Both the position numbers and the translations under genes were made by a program. Of a DNA stretch of 64,000 nt, positions 48,047 through 62,023 are shown piece by piece (position 1 is the stretch's first letter; each line of letters opens with the position of its first letter). The notes under the pieces are model-generated. The model made no database searches, was not told where the DNA came from, and saw only the letters and a program-made list of their open reading frames with translations. The stretch is from Manihot esculenta (Eukaryota > Streptophyta > Magnoliopsida > Malpighiales > Euphorbiaceae): positions 744,001 to 808,000 of the forward strand of contig NC_035167.2 in the NCBI RefSeq assembly GCF_001659605.2, in the 5' to 3' direction.

Positions 48047-50598
48047 ATTAGCCCTTCTAGCTTCTTTGTTATTTTATTACAAAGAGAGTGTTTATAAACA
48101 GAGAGGATTGTGTATAAACTGTAAGAAAATTTCAAAGAATTTATGTGCAACGTCTGCAGAGATGTGTCGTTTAGATAATTATCATGTTATTTCAGTATGA
48201 TGATGTAGGTTGTAGTTTAGATATAAAATTAATTTAATGCTTAAATAATTATACCAATTAAAAGCTTGAAAATTTGCAAGATTTAATTAATAATATATTT
48301 TTATTATTGATCATCACCAGATTTTATGCATTTGAACAAGTCAGGCCTTAAAAAAGAATACAGGCTCAAAATCCATTAGACTCTATTCAATGAACTAGCC
48401 TCATGCTACACCACCCAATCCAGTAATGTGAAGCAGGCTGGATGGGCCACGCGAATGGGTATGTATAAGAAAGTCCAGTCCGGTAACGTGATTCTCAGTC
48501 CTGCGGAGAAAGACTCTAACACATTCATACATACGAATCTGAGTAACAGAAATATGTGATACTGTAGCAGAAAAAAAAAATGGTTAGACGGAACTAACAA
48601 ATAAAAAGAAAAGGGATAAAAAAGAGGAATATCCAAACTTATATAATCTCTGTAAATTTTATTTTTTGAATGTTAAAACATCAATTATTAATGGATTATT
48701 AGTAATGGGTAAACTTCAAAGCTTTAGCCTTTATGAATAATATTGTGGGTGTCAATTCTGCAAAGTGATTACAGTGATGAAAAGCAGTACCTCTTATAAG
48801 ATAATCTTTTTGAATAGAAAGTTCTTATCAATTATTTTAGTTTAGGCCATCTTCCAAGTCCAAGGATTAGTGAGAATAAATAAAATTTATTTAATTTTGG
48901 GATTATAATTTTTAAACACCCATTTACACACTTGATGCACTTATCACATAAAATGTTAAAAAAATTACTAATTTTATATTCTAATATTAATATCAACAAG
49001 CTAAACCTAGATATTGACAGGTGCCAAAACCCTAATATTCCACTCATAGTTGAATTTTGTTTATAATTATTACCTATTGATGCATAGCTTAATTAATAGA
49101 AAAATATTATTAATTGTCATTACTTAATTAACAGCATTCACTAATCTTGAAGTCAGGTCACACTTAGTGATTTTAATCCTTATTGTAATGAGATATTATG
49201 TTGCTGAACATATCTAAATTAGTATTAAAATAACAATTTAGCAGACAGTTTAAAACTGTTTAAAAAAATTATTTTTTTATTATATGTAATGATATATTTT
49301 AATCAAAAATTTATTTTATATTTAATAAAATTACAATTTTAACCGCTATTTGTTATTTATTGTAAAAAAATAATTAAACTATAAATAAATAAATAAATAA
49401 AATGCAAATAAATAAAAATATACTTGATTTTACTAAACCTTAGTGCATTGTTAACAAAAGAGAAATTGGTTTATGCCCACTAAGTCATTCTTTTGCAACC
49501 TTAACCTCCATAAATTATTAAGGCAATTAGTTATTATTATTATTATTAACAATGGAGAGAGCAATAAGAGAAGATGTTAGGGCATGGGAAATTAAAGTAA
49601 AAGCTTCTCTACGTTCTATAATTTTTGTCTATTTTATTTTTTATACATATTAAAAAATATAATATTTTTATTAATTTTTTAATTATATTTATTTTAAATA
49701 TATTAAATTTTATTAAATATTAAGAGATATTTTAAAATATTTCTTAAAAATAAAATGAAACTAAACAGAATTATAATAGTGAATTTATATAATATTATAG
49801 TTTAAAAAAAATGGATAATACTTTTAAATTAATTAAAAAATAAAAATTATAAAAAGAAAGGAATATATATATTTATAAATTGTTTATTTTTTTCATATAT
49901 ACATATGAATATTAATATTGATGAAGTGGGTTAGTTGAATGTAAACTTTCTAATAGAAAATAATATTAATTGTGGGAGACCATTGAAAATAATCAACAAA
50001 AACAGCAGTATATGGTATCTAGATATTCCTTATACAATATTCATTTTAGATGCAAAAATAGTCTTATATTCAACAAAAGCAACAGGTTTTGGTATTGAAG
50101 ACTCTAGAGAAGGATTAGTGCATATTGCTAATTTTATATACATAAAATTAATAAAAATTAATATATTTTAATGAGTACAACTAAAAAAATAGTGGGTTTT
50201 CTGATTTTATATAGGATTACTTTTATTTTAGATAGATAATCCAAAATTACTAAATTAATATATCTTTATATTTTATAAAATTAAACTCTTTAATTATTCT
50301 ATTAAAAAAATTTATATAATCATCTTGAATATTTATATTATTTATTTTTTAAAAATATTAATTATATAATATTATTTAGTCTTTATAATTTTAAACATTC
50401 AAACTATTTAATTTCTCTAATTAAAAATAAAATAAGTTGACTAATTATTTTAATAAATGAGTAAACATCTTGATTTTATAAGATTGTGATTTTGAAAAAT
50501 AGACAAACTAATAAAAATATTATAGTAATTCTATCTTTTAGATAATGTGCCAACTTTTAATTGGTTACGCGTATTAAGTGTAGATATTGCTTTCCACG
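48047..50598. other. LEA_2 3'UTR and AT-rich spacer
   Basis: The first 150-200 bases are likely 3'UTR. No gene is supported in the rest, which is strongly AT-rich. Confidence 0.55.
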
Positions 50599-51525
50599 AA
50601 TATTTTAGGGTAAACTGCAATTTAGTCCCTTTGATTTAGTGAAATGCAACCTTTCATCCCTCTATTTTAAAAAATCTTCAATTTAGTCTAATTTAGTGAA
50701 ATACAACCTTTCGTCCCTCTGTTTTAAAAAATCTTCAATTTAGTCACTGTAATTTTTAAAAATTATGCCATTAGTCCTTCCCGTTAGATTTTCAGTTAAA
50801 TCACCATTAGTTTTAATTAAAAAGACTAAAATACCCTTCCTCCTCTTCTTCTTCTTCCTCTCCTTCCCGATCTCCTCCTTCTTCTTCTTCTCTTCTTCTT
50901 CTTCTCTTTTCCGATCTCCTTCTTCTTCTTCTTCTTCTTCTCCTTCTTCTTCCCGATCTTCTTCTTCCCGATCTCCTCCTCCTCCTCCTCCTCCTCCTCC
51001 TCCTCCTCCTCCTCCTCCTCCTCCTCCTCCTCCTCCTCCTCCTCCTGTATTTGATTTCATGCAAGCAGCTGTGCAAATAAGATAATGAAAGCAACAACCT
51101 CAAGAGGAGCATTGGCATCCCGGACGGCAGCATTGGGTTTCTTCATTTTGATGTAAACAATAGCTGTAAAATATCATGTACACCCAAAACTAAAAACACA
51201 AGCAGAAAACAATCCATTGGAAGAAAAGGAGTCATCAGTGGACGAAGCAGAGGATTTCGCAATGGGGTTCGCTTGGTGGTAGACCTGAATGCCGAAATGG
51301 CCATTTGGGAGGAAGCAGGTAAGCTCAGGAGTGAAGAAGCTGTTATGGTATTTTAGTCTTTTAATTAAAATTAACGGTGATTTAACTGAAAATCTAATGG
51401 GAAGGACCAATGGCATAGTTTTTAAAAATCATAGTGACTAAATTGAAGGTTTTTTAAAACAGAGGGATGAAATGTTGTATTTCACTAAATCAGAGGGACT
51501 AAATTGCAGTTTACCTAATATTTTA
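50599..51525. mobile_element. MULE-type element with long inverted repeats and possible captured DNA
   Basis: The element is 50608-51516 (909 bp). The left terminal inverted repeat (50608-50835) begins GGGTAAACTGCAATTTAGTC; the right one (51347-51516), reversed, begins AGGTAAACTGCAATTTAGTC and matches almost throughout. The left arm has an extra tandem copy of about 58 bp (50690-50747). The flanks are identical 9 bp direct repeats AATATTTTA (50599-50607 and 51517-51525), the Mutator hallmark. The interior is a long CTT/TCC tract followed by about 300 bp of balanced, gene-like composition (51047-51346), open in parts on the minus strand (NGHFGIQVYHQANP; KKPNAAVRDANAPLEV). No transposase is present, so it may be a Pack-MULE. 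Confidence 0.85.
50974..51046. repeat. (TCC)n microsatellite inside the MULE-type element
   Basis: About 24 perfect TCC triplets, preceded by an irregular CTT/TTC-rich tract from 50835. This tract produces long poly-Pro, poly-Gly and poly-Arg artefact frames. Confidence 0.95.
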
Positions 51526-54500
51526 TATAAAACTTTTATTAGCATATTTTCTGTACGCATGGAAATTAAACTAAATAAAATTCTGTTTGTTTGTGAAAAT
51601 TAGTTTGTATTTGAAAAATATTTTTTATAAAAATATTTTTTATAAAAATAAAAATTTATTTTTTATTATTTAATTTTAATTTAAAAAATAAAATTTATTA
51701 ATAAATCTATATATAAAAGTCTTAATAAAAATTATAAGGCGTGTAAAATAAGTTTCAATTTTTTTTAAAAAGTTATTTTTTTAAAATAATTTATTTTTTA
51801 TTTAATCATTGACTAAATTTTTTTAGTGTTTTAAACGTTAAAATATATAGAAAATATTTTTTTTAAAATATTTTTTTAAAAGCTCAGTAATTTATTATCT
51901 ATGATGTAAACATGAAGATTTTCAAAAAAAAAAAAAAAAATGATGTAAACATGAAGGGGCAACATAAGTGAAAGCTCTCTTCTAGTCCTAAGCATTTCTA
52001 GTCACTAATGGTGCACTTAACTAATTAATAGTAATATGTATATAAATTTTCTATGTGAAGCATTAAATATTAGGGTTTTATGAACTGATATGCACTTCAT
52101 CTATCATTACAAAATAATGACCACATTTTGTGACACCATTCTCTCATTCATCACCATTTCTAATCTCTTCTCCATTTTTTTAAAAAAAAAAAAAATTAAT
52201 TAATATAACATCACTTTGTCAATGCAAGCTAAAAATGGAACATCCACTACTGCACACTATATGTGAACCTCATCATTTTAATTAAGTGGGCAACTTAATA
52301 TTCATTTGGTTCTCGTTAAATTTAGGTCAAGTCTAATTTAAGTATCGTTCAAAATACTTATAAAAAATACATAATCATTAGAAACGTAAAATTTAATATA
52401 TTTTCAAACATTTATAAGAGATATATGATCATTATTTTAAATTAATGTAAAATTCAATATATATTTTAAATTAATGTAAAATTCAATATATCCATCACGC
52501 TCAGAAATAAACCGAAGCCTGTTTCTCTATCTGATGTTGGGTCTTCTTTTAAGTATGCTAAAACCTGAACTTGAGCTCTTATTGCTTGAGACTGCATTGT
52601 GTGTCCTCCACACGAAAGTAGATTCCAACATTTTCATAGTGACTTCTATCTTTATGATATAGCAAGACTTATCCTATGAGTTTATGCAAATATTTTTATA
52701 TAATTTCTTTTTTTTCTTAGGAAATTAATTAATCATTGAAAGAAAACAAAAGGGTAATCATTAGATCAAAAATTTGATTTGAGTTGGGGTATGCAAATTC
52801 AATCTAATAAGTAAAATGATGTATAGTGCATAATAAGAAAAAGCAAGGTGACTAGAATCCAATTAAGTGGATTGAAATTGGCATGGCATGCAATATTAAT
52901 ATAGTTGCCACTTTAATTGAAATTGACATTGTGGAATGATCCATGGCTTCCACACGAAAGTGGATTTCATCTTTGTATTTTATTCTTCAATGATATGCAT
53001 GCCCTCATCATCAGTTTCTCTTAGAAACCTTTTTTTTTTTTTCGATGTGGGATTCTAACAATTTCTTTCATGTGTAGTTAGACTGAATTTAAGCTTATTG
53101 GTCCATTTATCTCTTGAATTATGATAGAAAAATACATTTTTAGTTCATGAGATATGATTGAAAAAATAGAGCTTATAAAAAATAAATAGACTAAATTGTA
53201 ATTTTATGATATTTCAGGGATAAATTATAAATAAATATTAAAAGAATGTGCTGAAAATAACAATTGTACTATATGTACGTAACCTTCTCTCTCTCTTTCT
53301 TTCTATGTGCTTGTGGTGGATTATTCTCATCTCATCTCATCAACAAAAGCTAAAACACCACTAGAAAGTGAAAGCAAAAATATTCAAGTGCCCATTTGTG
53401 ATCAGAAAATAAACATTTAAATATTATATTATTCTAAAATAATGCTTTAAATTAATTATTAAATGAGCTTCATACAAAGATAATATTTTTTAACGTTGTA
53501 AAATCAAGTATAATATATATCTTGCTTATATGAATATTTAGTTTTTTCAATATATTCAAAAATAAAATAAAATTATATATAAGGGGAAAATTAGGTAATA
53601 TATAAAATAGGGAAGCATGTGGTAGTAATAATGGAGATCCAAGTCAAAGCCCACCTTAGATAAAAGCTTGTATCTTACCTACTGAAAGCACTTCATTTAT
53701 ACAAGAATGTTTAAGCTCAATTGCTTAGTGGAATCCCACTTTTTCTTTTCTTAGATATATATTGCAACTCTAAATTGATATCTGACTTATATTATTAATT
53801 AAAAGAGCAAAACTGATAAAAGACTAATTACACTCCGCCAGCAATTTTAATTAATATTATTTGATTAAGACGATATAAAAAAAAATAAGCTGAAAACACG
53901 AATAGTGTTATTGAAATTCTGAAAAATGAGTTTTTAATAATTAAGAAAAACTATTTATAATGGAAACAAAATTCTAATATGCATGAAAATATTCAAAATA
54001 TTTAAAAAAATAATTAAAATACAAAATTAACTCGTAAGCGATAAAATTTTTATATCAAATTTTGTGACAGATCTGCGGCACTCGTCACACTTTTGAAAGT
54101 CATGCGTCTCGAAATTTTCTTTTCAAAAAGTTATCGTGGATCTCTATCGAATGTCGACTAAAAATTAGATCCGGTCTAAATCTACCATAAAATTCAAAAT
54201 TAGTTGCTCCACGTTAAAAACACTTTAAAAACATATTCAATACTCAATATTTAAATTTAAAATTTTTTATTAAGAAAAAAGGAATCTGTACTATTTTATC
54301 TTATATTTTCGTGATAAAATTACATATATATTAATTATTTTTATATTAAAGTTATTATAAAATAAATTCAAAATATAATAAAACATAGTTTTTAAATTAG
54401 AAAACCTATGAAATTAAACTATGGGGGATTAATTTCAACTTTTCTATTAAGAAGGGATGGAATTAAGTTTTGTACCCATTTATCTTTAAAAAAAAATCAA

Positions 54501-57500
54501 TTAAAGGGATGATAGAGTAATTAGAGAGGGAATGTGAGTCCTTATAAGAGGAAAGTGATGGGTTAGTAATTGTCCTAGCAAACAAACAGGATCAAAGTTG
54601 GTACTAAGAGCTTTGAAGTTTTGCTGCAAAGAAGACTAATACTGCTGAGAAAAGAAAAAGGTATACTTAAATCACCATCTTAATCAATAATTACTTTTCA
54701 TTCCCTTTAGTTAGATTCTCAATCTTGTTGATATACATCACTCCTTTTCTATTTATCTTTTTTTTTTGGGCATTTTACATAAAATATTATTTCACATTTC
54801 TATTTTAAAATAAATAAAAAGTCATAAATAATTATATGAAAAACAATTTTCTTATAAAATGAATTATTACAAACGAAAAAAGAAGCTCACATGCTTTAAT
54901 AAAAGCACTGAAGCTTCCATGATGAGCCCATCACAACTCGGCATCTGTCCTTTCTTCCTCAATTAATTTCAGTTATTGAGAAATATTTATTAATTTATCA
55001 TTATTCATAGACGCGTTGATCTATACAGTCGTGGCAAATGTGATTATGGTTATAATTTGTTTATTTCATGGAGAAATATCTAGTGTAGAATCATATAATG
55101 CAGGTTCTTTTGCATTATTTTTTTATTTTTATCATTTAAGTTTAATTTTCCTCCTATCATTCGGATTCGGAAAATAGAAGTTTCGAATCAGCAGTTAAAG
55201 ATTTTAAACACAATTCGTTCGATTTGATTAAAAATTAAATTAAATCGAATAAATTAAAAATTAAAATTTTAATATTTATAAAAATCGAATTGAATCGATT
55301 TTATTAGAAATTAAATTAAAACGAATCGAATTGTTTCAGTTTGATTCGATTCGGTTTGATTGGTTTAAATTTTTAATAATTTTTTTATTTTTAACACTCT
55401 ATTTTTAGTATTTTAAAATTTAATTAAAATATCTAATCTCTATATTATTAAAAATAATATATTATTATCACCAATCGATTCGATTCGATTTTTTTAATTT
55501 TTTTCTTATCAAAATCAAACCAAATCAAAATAACTGAATTTTTTGAAATTAAAAATTAAATCGAATCGAAATAAATAAAAAATTAAACTAAAATTTTAAA
55601 TTAATTTCGTTGGATCAATTTTTTCGATTTCAACTAAATACTGTTGAGCCGATTGGTAGTTTTTTTTTTAATTTAAGTTTAATGTAAGTTAAAAATAAAG
55701 AAATTAAATGTGGGCAGTTTTTTTTTTAAATTAAATAAAAAAAAACTGAAATATGTGGTTAGGGCATGTGAAAGGTTGACTAGTGATGCCTTGTTTTCAA
55801 AAACTTTAGTACGTTGAGGACGTAATTATATATAATCAGATTCATTGATTCTTTGTTCTTATGTACTTTAATGTACAATTAAAAAATAAATAAATATATA
55901 TATGAATTCCGTATGATGCTTCCAAATGTTTCTCATAATGCTATTGCTTAATTATGTTTATTTAGTCCAGCAAATCTGCATATTTACCCACTATTTCAGT
56001 CTTTAACTGGGGAACAAATCCATCCACAAATATATTATTTATATATATCAACATTTTATGAGATTTTACCGTGATTTATAACCACAGTCGGAATTTATGA
56101 TACCATATCGAAATTGAATTTTAGAAAAAAATATAAATTCAAAATCTATTAGAGCCCTCTAAAATAAATCGATTCAATATCGCGTACTATAGTCCGTAAT
56201 TAAGGCAGGCCGAACTGATCTCATGTATGGATTTATTAAATGATAGTTTAGTCTGGTGATATAATAGGAGGTAGAAGAGCAGATCCAGCCATTTCTCAGC
56301 CTTATCAAGGTGCGCCGAAATAAATTAAATGGCGTCTGACAGAGAAGAGTATGCTGGTACGTCCGTACGTACAGATCTAAATAATAAAAACAGACAGCAT
56401 TATAGCACAATAATAACTATATGTCACTAAAGAATAAAAAAAATGAAAAGAGAGAGAGACGTGATCTTTTTAAGCTAATCTTACATTTATATTATAAATT
56501 TTATTTTTTAGATATTAGAATATCAAATTATATTTTATTTTAGAAAAATTTTTTAAAAAAAATAAGAAAAGGGTGAAAAAAAATAAAATAAAATAATTAT
56601 AGAAAATGAAGAAAAAAGGAAAAATTAAAGAAAATTACAAAAAAAAAAGGGAAGAGATATGTTGTATATGTATTCTACAATTTACCAGAGTTTGTCTTAT
56701 TTTCTGGTGTAGACGTGTGAATGGTGAGTGTCTTTAGACCATTAAAATAATCATAATTAAATAATTTTAAGGGATTATTTATGAGTATGAATGAATGAAT
56801 GAGAGGTACATGTCTGTTTGTACATGAACTGCAATGGCATCTTCTTCTATTCTTAACAGGGGAGATGAGGAACTGAGGGAGGTTGATATTAACATGAGTC
56901 ACATCTTCCCATGATTTTATGTTTTTTTTTCTCTATTTTTTGCATTAAAATAAAAAATCAATCACTAAGTTTCTTCTTAATTTGAGAACAAAAAATATCT
57001 TTTAATTTAATATGTACGGCAGTCTTAGTAAACAATAATTGTTTGACCCTATAAAAATATTAATATGAAATATTAATTTAATATAAATTAAATTAGATTT
57101 GAAACAAAAAAAATAAAATTATAATATATTTTTATATTTTTTTAATTAATAATTATATTTTACTTAATATAAATATTTTTTTATAATTTTAAAAAATTAT
57201 TATTATTTATTAATAATATAATATTATTAAATATTATAAATTATAAAATAAAAATAAGTAAATATTCACATATTTAATCTGACGATAAGTATTTTAATAA
57301 ATTTAATAGATTTTAATTTTATTCTCAAATTCTCGACTCCCATTTAAAAAAAAATTATATAATTTTTTTTATATATATTTTTTTATTTAGTAGCATTATC
57401 AAAAAATTTTATTTAGATCTAATTTATATAAAAAATTGTGTAATGTGGGCCCCACTAGGCCCAGCATTATTGCTTCGGTATTCTGCAATATTTCCCATTT

Positions 57501-57660
57501 TGTGACTTTTCAGGCTAGTTTTAAGCCGGACTAAAATTCAGAAAACACCTGAATCTCCATTATTTACGGGAAAACTGAGTGAATAATGCAAGCAATACTT
57601 TGAATCTGTGCTAAAAACGAAGTCTTATAATTAAGTAAACTAGAAAATATCAAGAACTTC
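51526..57660. other. Long AT-rich intergenic region
   Basis: No gene is supported. Visible contents are a 28 bp tandem duplication (about 52437-52495), a low-complexity segment built from CGATTCGATTCGGTTTGATT-like words (55190-55640), and repeat copy 3 at about 56150-56420. A short exon-like patch near 54580-54660 ends in a possible splice donor (AAAAAG|GTATAC) but cannot be extended. Confidence 0.5.
56150..56420 (-). repeat. Dispersed repeat family, copy 3 (inverted)
   Basis: Read on the minus strand it has TGTACGTACGGACGTACC, CTGTCAGACGCCATTTAATT, TTTCGGCGC and GGCTGAGAAATGGCTGGATC, in the same order as copies 1 and 2. Confidence 0.65.
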
Positions 57661-57809
57661 GAGGACTATATATAGATTTTACTGTCAAGACCAAAACATA
57701 GGAGTCTTACAGGGTTTGTTGAGAGGGAAACTTCCTTTGACATGTGTGTTTTTGCTTTGTAGAAGAACCAGGGGAGGTTCAATTATAACCTGAGGTTAAG
57801 GCAAAAGGA

Positions 57810-57817
57810 TATAAAAG
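57810..57817 (+). promoter_or_regulatory. TATA box upstream of the MATE gene
   Basis: TATAAAAG lies about 245 bp before the ATG. Another candidate, TATATATAG, lies at 57667-57675. A CTCTGCAG just before GTTACTGAG (about 58000) may be the acceptor of a 5'UTR intron. The choice between the two TATA boxes is open. Confidence 0.45.
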
Positions 57818-58054
57818 CTCACTGAGCCTTTGTCATTGAGTGCTGTATTCCACTAGAGCTAGCTTTTGTTTTCATCTCTAGCCTTTTTCTTTAATATCTC
57901 CTTTCTCACATCGTATTAAAAATAAGGTTGGTGGTGGTTTTTAATATATTGTGATAATGTTTGTAATGTTCTTGATTTTTGGTCGCAATGAACTCTGCAG
58001 GTTACTGAGTTGGAATCCCTACAAGCTAAAAAGAGTAGAACTTTGTTTGATATC

Positions 58055-58745
58055 ATGGCTGAGGATAGTGCTTTGCAGCTAACTGAGAGAAAATGGAAGA
58101 TGCCACTCATGGTTTTCTTTAGAGATGCAAGGTATATATATATATATATATAATCTCATGGATATAATGGTTTTCGAGTTGTTTGATGAATGATGTTGAT
58201 CTAGCTAATGTGGGTTGTTATTGCAGACTTATTTTCAAGATGGATGAACTTGGTTCTGAGATATTAAGGGTTGCAGTACCTGCTGCTATGGCTTTAGCTG
58301 CTGATCCTATTGCTTCACTGATTGACACTGCATTCATTGGCCATCTGGGTATGCTTCCATGTCTATTTTGCTTCTGTTTAGAGTTTATATCTAGTGGGAT
58401 GCCTGCATTTTGATTTGGATTGCATCTGATTTTTATTTATTATTTTGTGTAGGACCTGTGGAAATAGCTGCTGTAGGAGTTTCAATTGCTATATTCAATC
58501 AAGCATCAAAGGTTACCATATTCCCATTGGTCAGTATCACTACTTCATTTGTTGCTGAGGAAGATACTGCTCAGAAGATGAGCAATGAACCTCAGAAAGG
58601 GGAGGAATTTGAAAAAAAGGATTCAGCTAAAACCTGTGAAATGAAAGAATTGGTGCCAGAAGATGTCATGCTTGAAAACTTGGAGAAAGGATCTGCAGAA
58701 GACACCGAAGAGAAAGATCCAATTCCAGATGATGGTACTTTCTCT

Positions 58746-58786
<41 letters not shown>

Positions 58787-61700
58787 AATATGAAATGAAA
58801 CATGATCATCAACTTGAACTATTCAATTTTTTTTTCAGCTGATTGTAAGGCAGTTGCATGCAAGTCTTCCACTTTTACTGAAGGAAAAGCTTTCAAGGAG
58901 AAACCAAAAAATAAGAAGGAAAGAAGACACATCCCTTCAGCCTCAACAGCACTCATTGTTGGAGGCATTCTTGGTCTTGTGCAGGCTATATTTCTCATAT
59001 TCTGTGCAAAACCTCTCCTCAGTATCATGGGCGTGAAATCTGTAAGCATCTTTAGCTCTTGATAAAAATTGACATAAATTATGTTTCTGATCAAAATCTG
59101 ATCTGGTTTACTCATCTTAATGTTTGAAGTCAACTAGATTCTGCTGCTCTTTATTACAAAGGAAAATGACAGTTCTTGTCTTGAATTGAACAGGGTTCCC
59201 CCATGCTAACCCCTGCCAGGAAGTATTTGACATTAAGAGCACTAGGTTCTCCTGCAGTTCTTCTTTCTCTGGCCATGCAAGGAGTCTTCAGAGGATTTAA
59301 GGATACAAAAACTCCTTTATATGCCACAGGTGAGAGACCTTTTTCATTTATATATTTACAGCAATTTTTATTCATGAACTTGAACTTTTTAACCCTTTTC
59401 ATTTTGGTCATTCTGAATAGTTGCTGGAGATGTGGCAAATATCATTTTGGATCCGATTTTTATCTTTGCCTGCCGCTTGGGTGTCAGTGGTGCAGCCATT
59501 GCTCATGTTCTTTCCCAGTAAGAATCACCACCCTCAGTATTGTTTGATCTTAACTACAACCATTTGTTCCAAAATGTCAATTATTCAATTAAATTATCTT
59601 CTTGTTTAGGTAATCTTTCTTGCTATTCCTTAATAAATATGATCCTTCTAGGTACTTGATTTCACTGATCCTCTTATGGAGCTTGATGAAAAAAGTAGAT
59701 CTCTTACCACCAAGTGCAAAAGATTTGCAATTTGGTCGGTTTCTCAAAAATGGTAAGAAGTGCTTAAATTTTTTTCTCTATGCTATGTTGATTTTGTTTG
59801 TGATGACGGAAATTCTAGAATCAGTATATGCAAAACTTATTAAAAAAAATAACTGAACTAGATCACTCGTTTAACTTCGGTTCTCTGCTGGGACTGCAGG
59901 TTTCCTATTGTTAGCCAGAGTCATAGCTGCTACAATCTGTGTGACCTTGGCAGCATCAAGGGCTGCAAGGCTCGGTTCGACGCCTATGGCTGCGTTCCAG
60001 GTTTGCTTACAGGTGTGGTTGACCTCATCCCTTCTTGCTGATGGGTTGGCTGTTGCTGGTCAGGTAAGAAATATAGCCATACTGAAACTGAAATGTCTTG
60101 AATTGAGTTGCCATTCCTTTTGGCTTGATACTTACCTAGAACTACCTGTGATGTGTTTCTTTTTGCTCATGCTTTCAGGCAATAATTGCTTGTGCATTTG
60201 CTGAGAAGGACTACCAGAAGGCAACAACTGCAGCCACCCGAGTTCTGCAGGTATGCCAAGCTATATCATAGGAATAGTTATTTGGCAGATTTTCGCAAGT
60301 ATCCTAGTAATTTTTTAATGGATTTTGACGCGTTTAGATTTAAATTTTTATACCCATCAACGTTTTCAAAGAGGGTTCAAATTTAGTACACTGGATGCCC
60401 AGTATCCGAACCCATTTAGCTAAATATATAAAGGGTACTTGGTCCCCAAACCTGTGTAGATAATCGGATAAAGGATACCTGCAGGTTCCCGTTACCCAAT
60501 ACCGATACACCAACATGGTTCTCAGTTTCCACTATAGACTCACTAAATGAATCAGAATCTTAATAATCTTTGTTCTGCAGATGAGTTTTGTTCTTGGACT
60601 GGGGCTAGCTGTTGTTGTTGGAGTAGGCCTGCATTTTGGTGATGGAATTTTTTCAAAAGATCCTAATGTTCTTCACATTATAAGCATAGGCATCCCGGTA
60701 ATATAGACGTTTCCCATCAAATATTTCTCCGTTCTCTCTTGTTTTTGGGTATCAATAACTTGAACTGAATTTTGCTTTATATCTCTACCCATCAGTTTGT
60801 TGCAGCAACACAACCTATCAACTCAATAGCCTTTGTCTTTGATGGTGTGAACTTCGGAGCTTCAGATTTTGCATATTCTGCATATTCTATGGTGAGCTTA
60901 TTAGCCCTTTTCCAGACCACATATGAAGCAGAATGTGAATGTTTTGTGTTTCTTAATATTAAATTCTTTTGTAATGAAAGTTCCTTGTCCAAATTTCTTG
61001 TGTTCTTCAGGTTCTGGTAGCCATAGCAAGCATTGCTACCATTTTTGTTCTCTCCAACACTGGTGGCTTTGTTGGAATATGGATTGCTCTAACCATCTTC
61101 ATGGGGCTACGTACATTTGCTGGTGTATGGAGGTAATTTTTCCCTTCAATAGCAACTCATTCGTCATATGGGTTTGTCAAAATAAGGTCTTCAAGAATAG
61201 TTTTATACTTCTAACACAACTCCGCAGGTTAATATCCATTACTCTTAAGCATGAACAAGCATAAATGTAGGTCGTGATCTTTTATAAAAACGAATTTAAT
61301 AAACATTAGATTAAATATTTTATATCGAGATTTGTGCATATAGTAATTAAAGTGTACAGTAATTAAAGTGTATATAATGAAGTTAGGAATCTATAAGAAA
61401 AAATTTGACTTTCTTTTAATAATCAAATCTTATTTGATTCAAAATGCTCTATTTTTTTTAATAAAATATTTCATATAATAGACTACTACGGATCTATGTA
61501 CCGTCTGTTTAAACAAGAATTGCAATAAATTAAAAGAAAATATTTACCTAACGGTAATAAAACTCATTTTCATATAAAGTCGTATTCTGTTGAGTTTAGT
61601 CTATAAATATATATTTTACACTCTAATTATTTATTTAGTAAATGGGTATGTTAAAATTTTAAACTTTAGACCTTTCTGTTTAAAAGATTACCAGAGCTTG

Positions 61701-62023
61701 TCAAAGAAATATTCAACTTAGAGGCTCAAAATTGTAAATGGAAGTTTCAACAATAATTCCATGGAGCTCTATCCCCTTCAGAATTTCTTAATCTCAAAAC
61801 CAAACCTTTTGAAGATCCCATTGGTATCCTCCACAAGAATTCACTACATGAGATGCAGAAAACACTAACTTGTGTCGTTTTGAAGCATACCCAAATAAAA
61901 AATATGATCTTTCTAATGATAAAGTGCCTTAATATTTGGATTAAAAAGGACTACTACTGTCTTTGCAGGATGGGGACTGGAACTGGACCTTGGAGATTTC
62001 TCAGAGGTGGATTGTTGCCTTAG
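58055..62023 (+). CDS. DTX42: MATE-family citrate transporter, DTX42/FRD3 group
   Basis: Thirteen exons close in frame to 547 aa: 58055-58131, 58227-58348, 58453-58734, 58839-59041, 59194-59329, 59421-59517, 59652-59752, 59900-60063, 60179-60250, 60581-60697, 60796-60891, 61011-61132 and 61969-62023. The N-terminus MPLMVFFRDARLIFKMDELG leads into the first helices (ADPIASLIDTAFIGHLGPVE). A long hydrophilic loop (about residues 100-190) follows SFVAEEDT, a feature of this plant citrate-MATE group. Later motifs include SLAMQGVFRGFKDTKTPLYA, FQVCLQVWLTSSLLADGLAV, FDGVNFGASDFAYSAYSMV and the end MGTGTGPWRFLRG. Arabidopsis relatives export citrate: DTX42 (AtMATE) in root aluminium tolerance and FRD3 (DTX43) in xylem iron loading. 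The C-terminus looks closer to DTX42, but orthology is not proven. Reading through to an acceptor at 61228 would give a different short C-terminus. Confidence 0.93.
58753..58783. repeat. (CT)n microsatellite in MATE intron 3
   Basis: A near-perfect CT tract starts shortly after the intron 3 donor (58735). A (TA)n tract likewise follows the intron 1 donor (58133-58152). Confidence 0.9.

Noticed and set aside
50740..51133. Long open frames of poly-Gly, poly-Pro and poly-Arg
   Set aside because: They are translations of the TCC/CTT microsatellite inside the MULE-type element, present in three frames on both strands.
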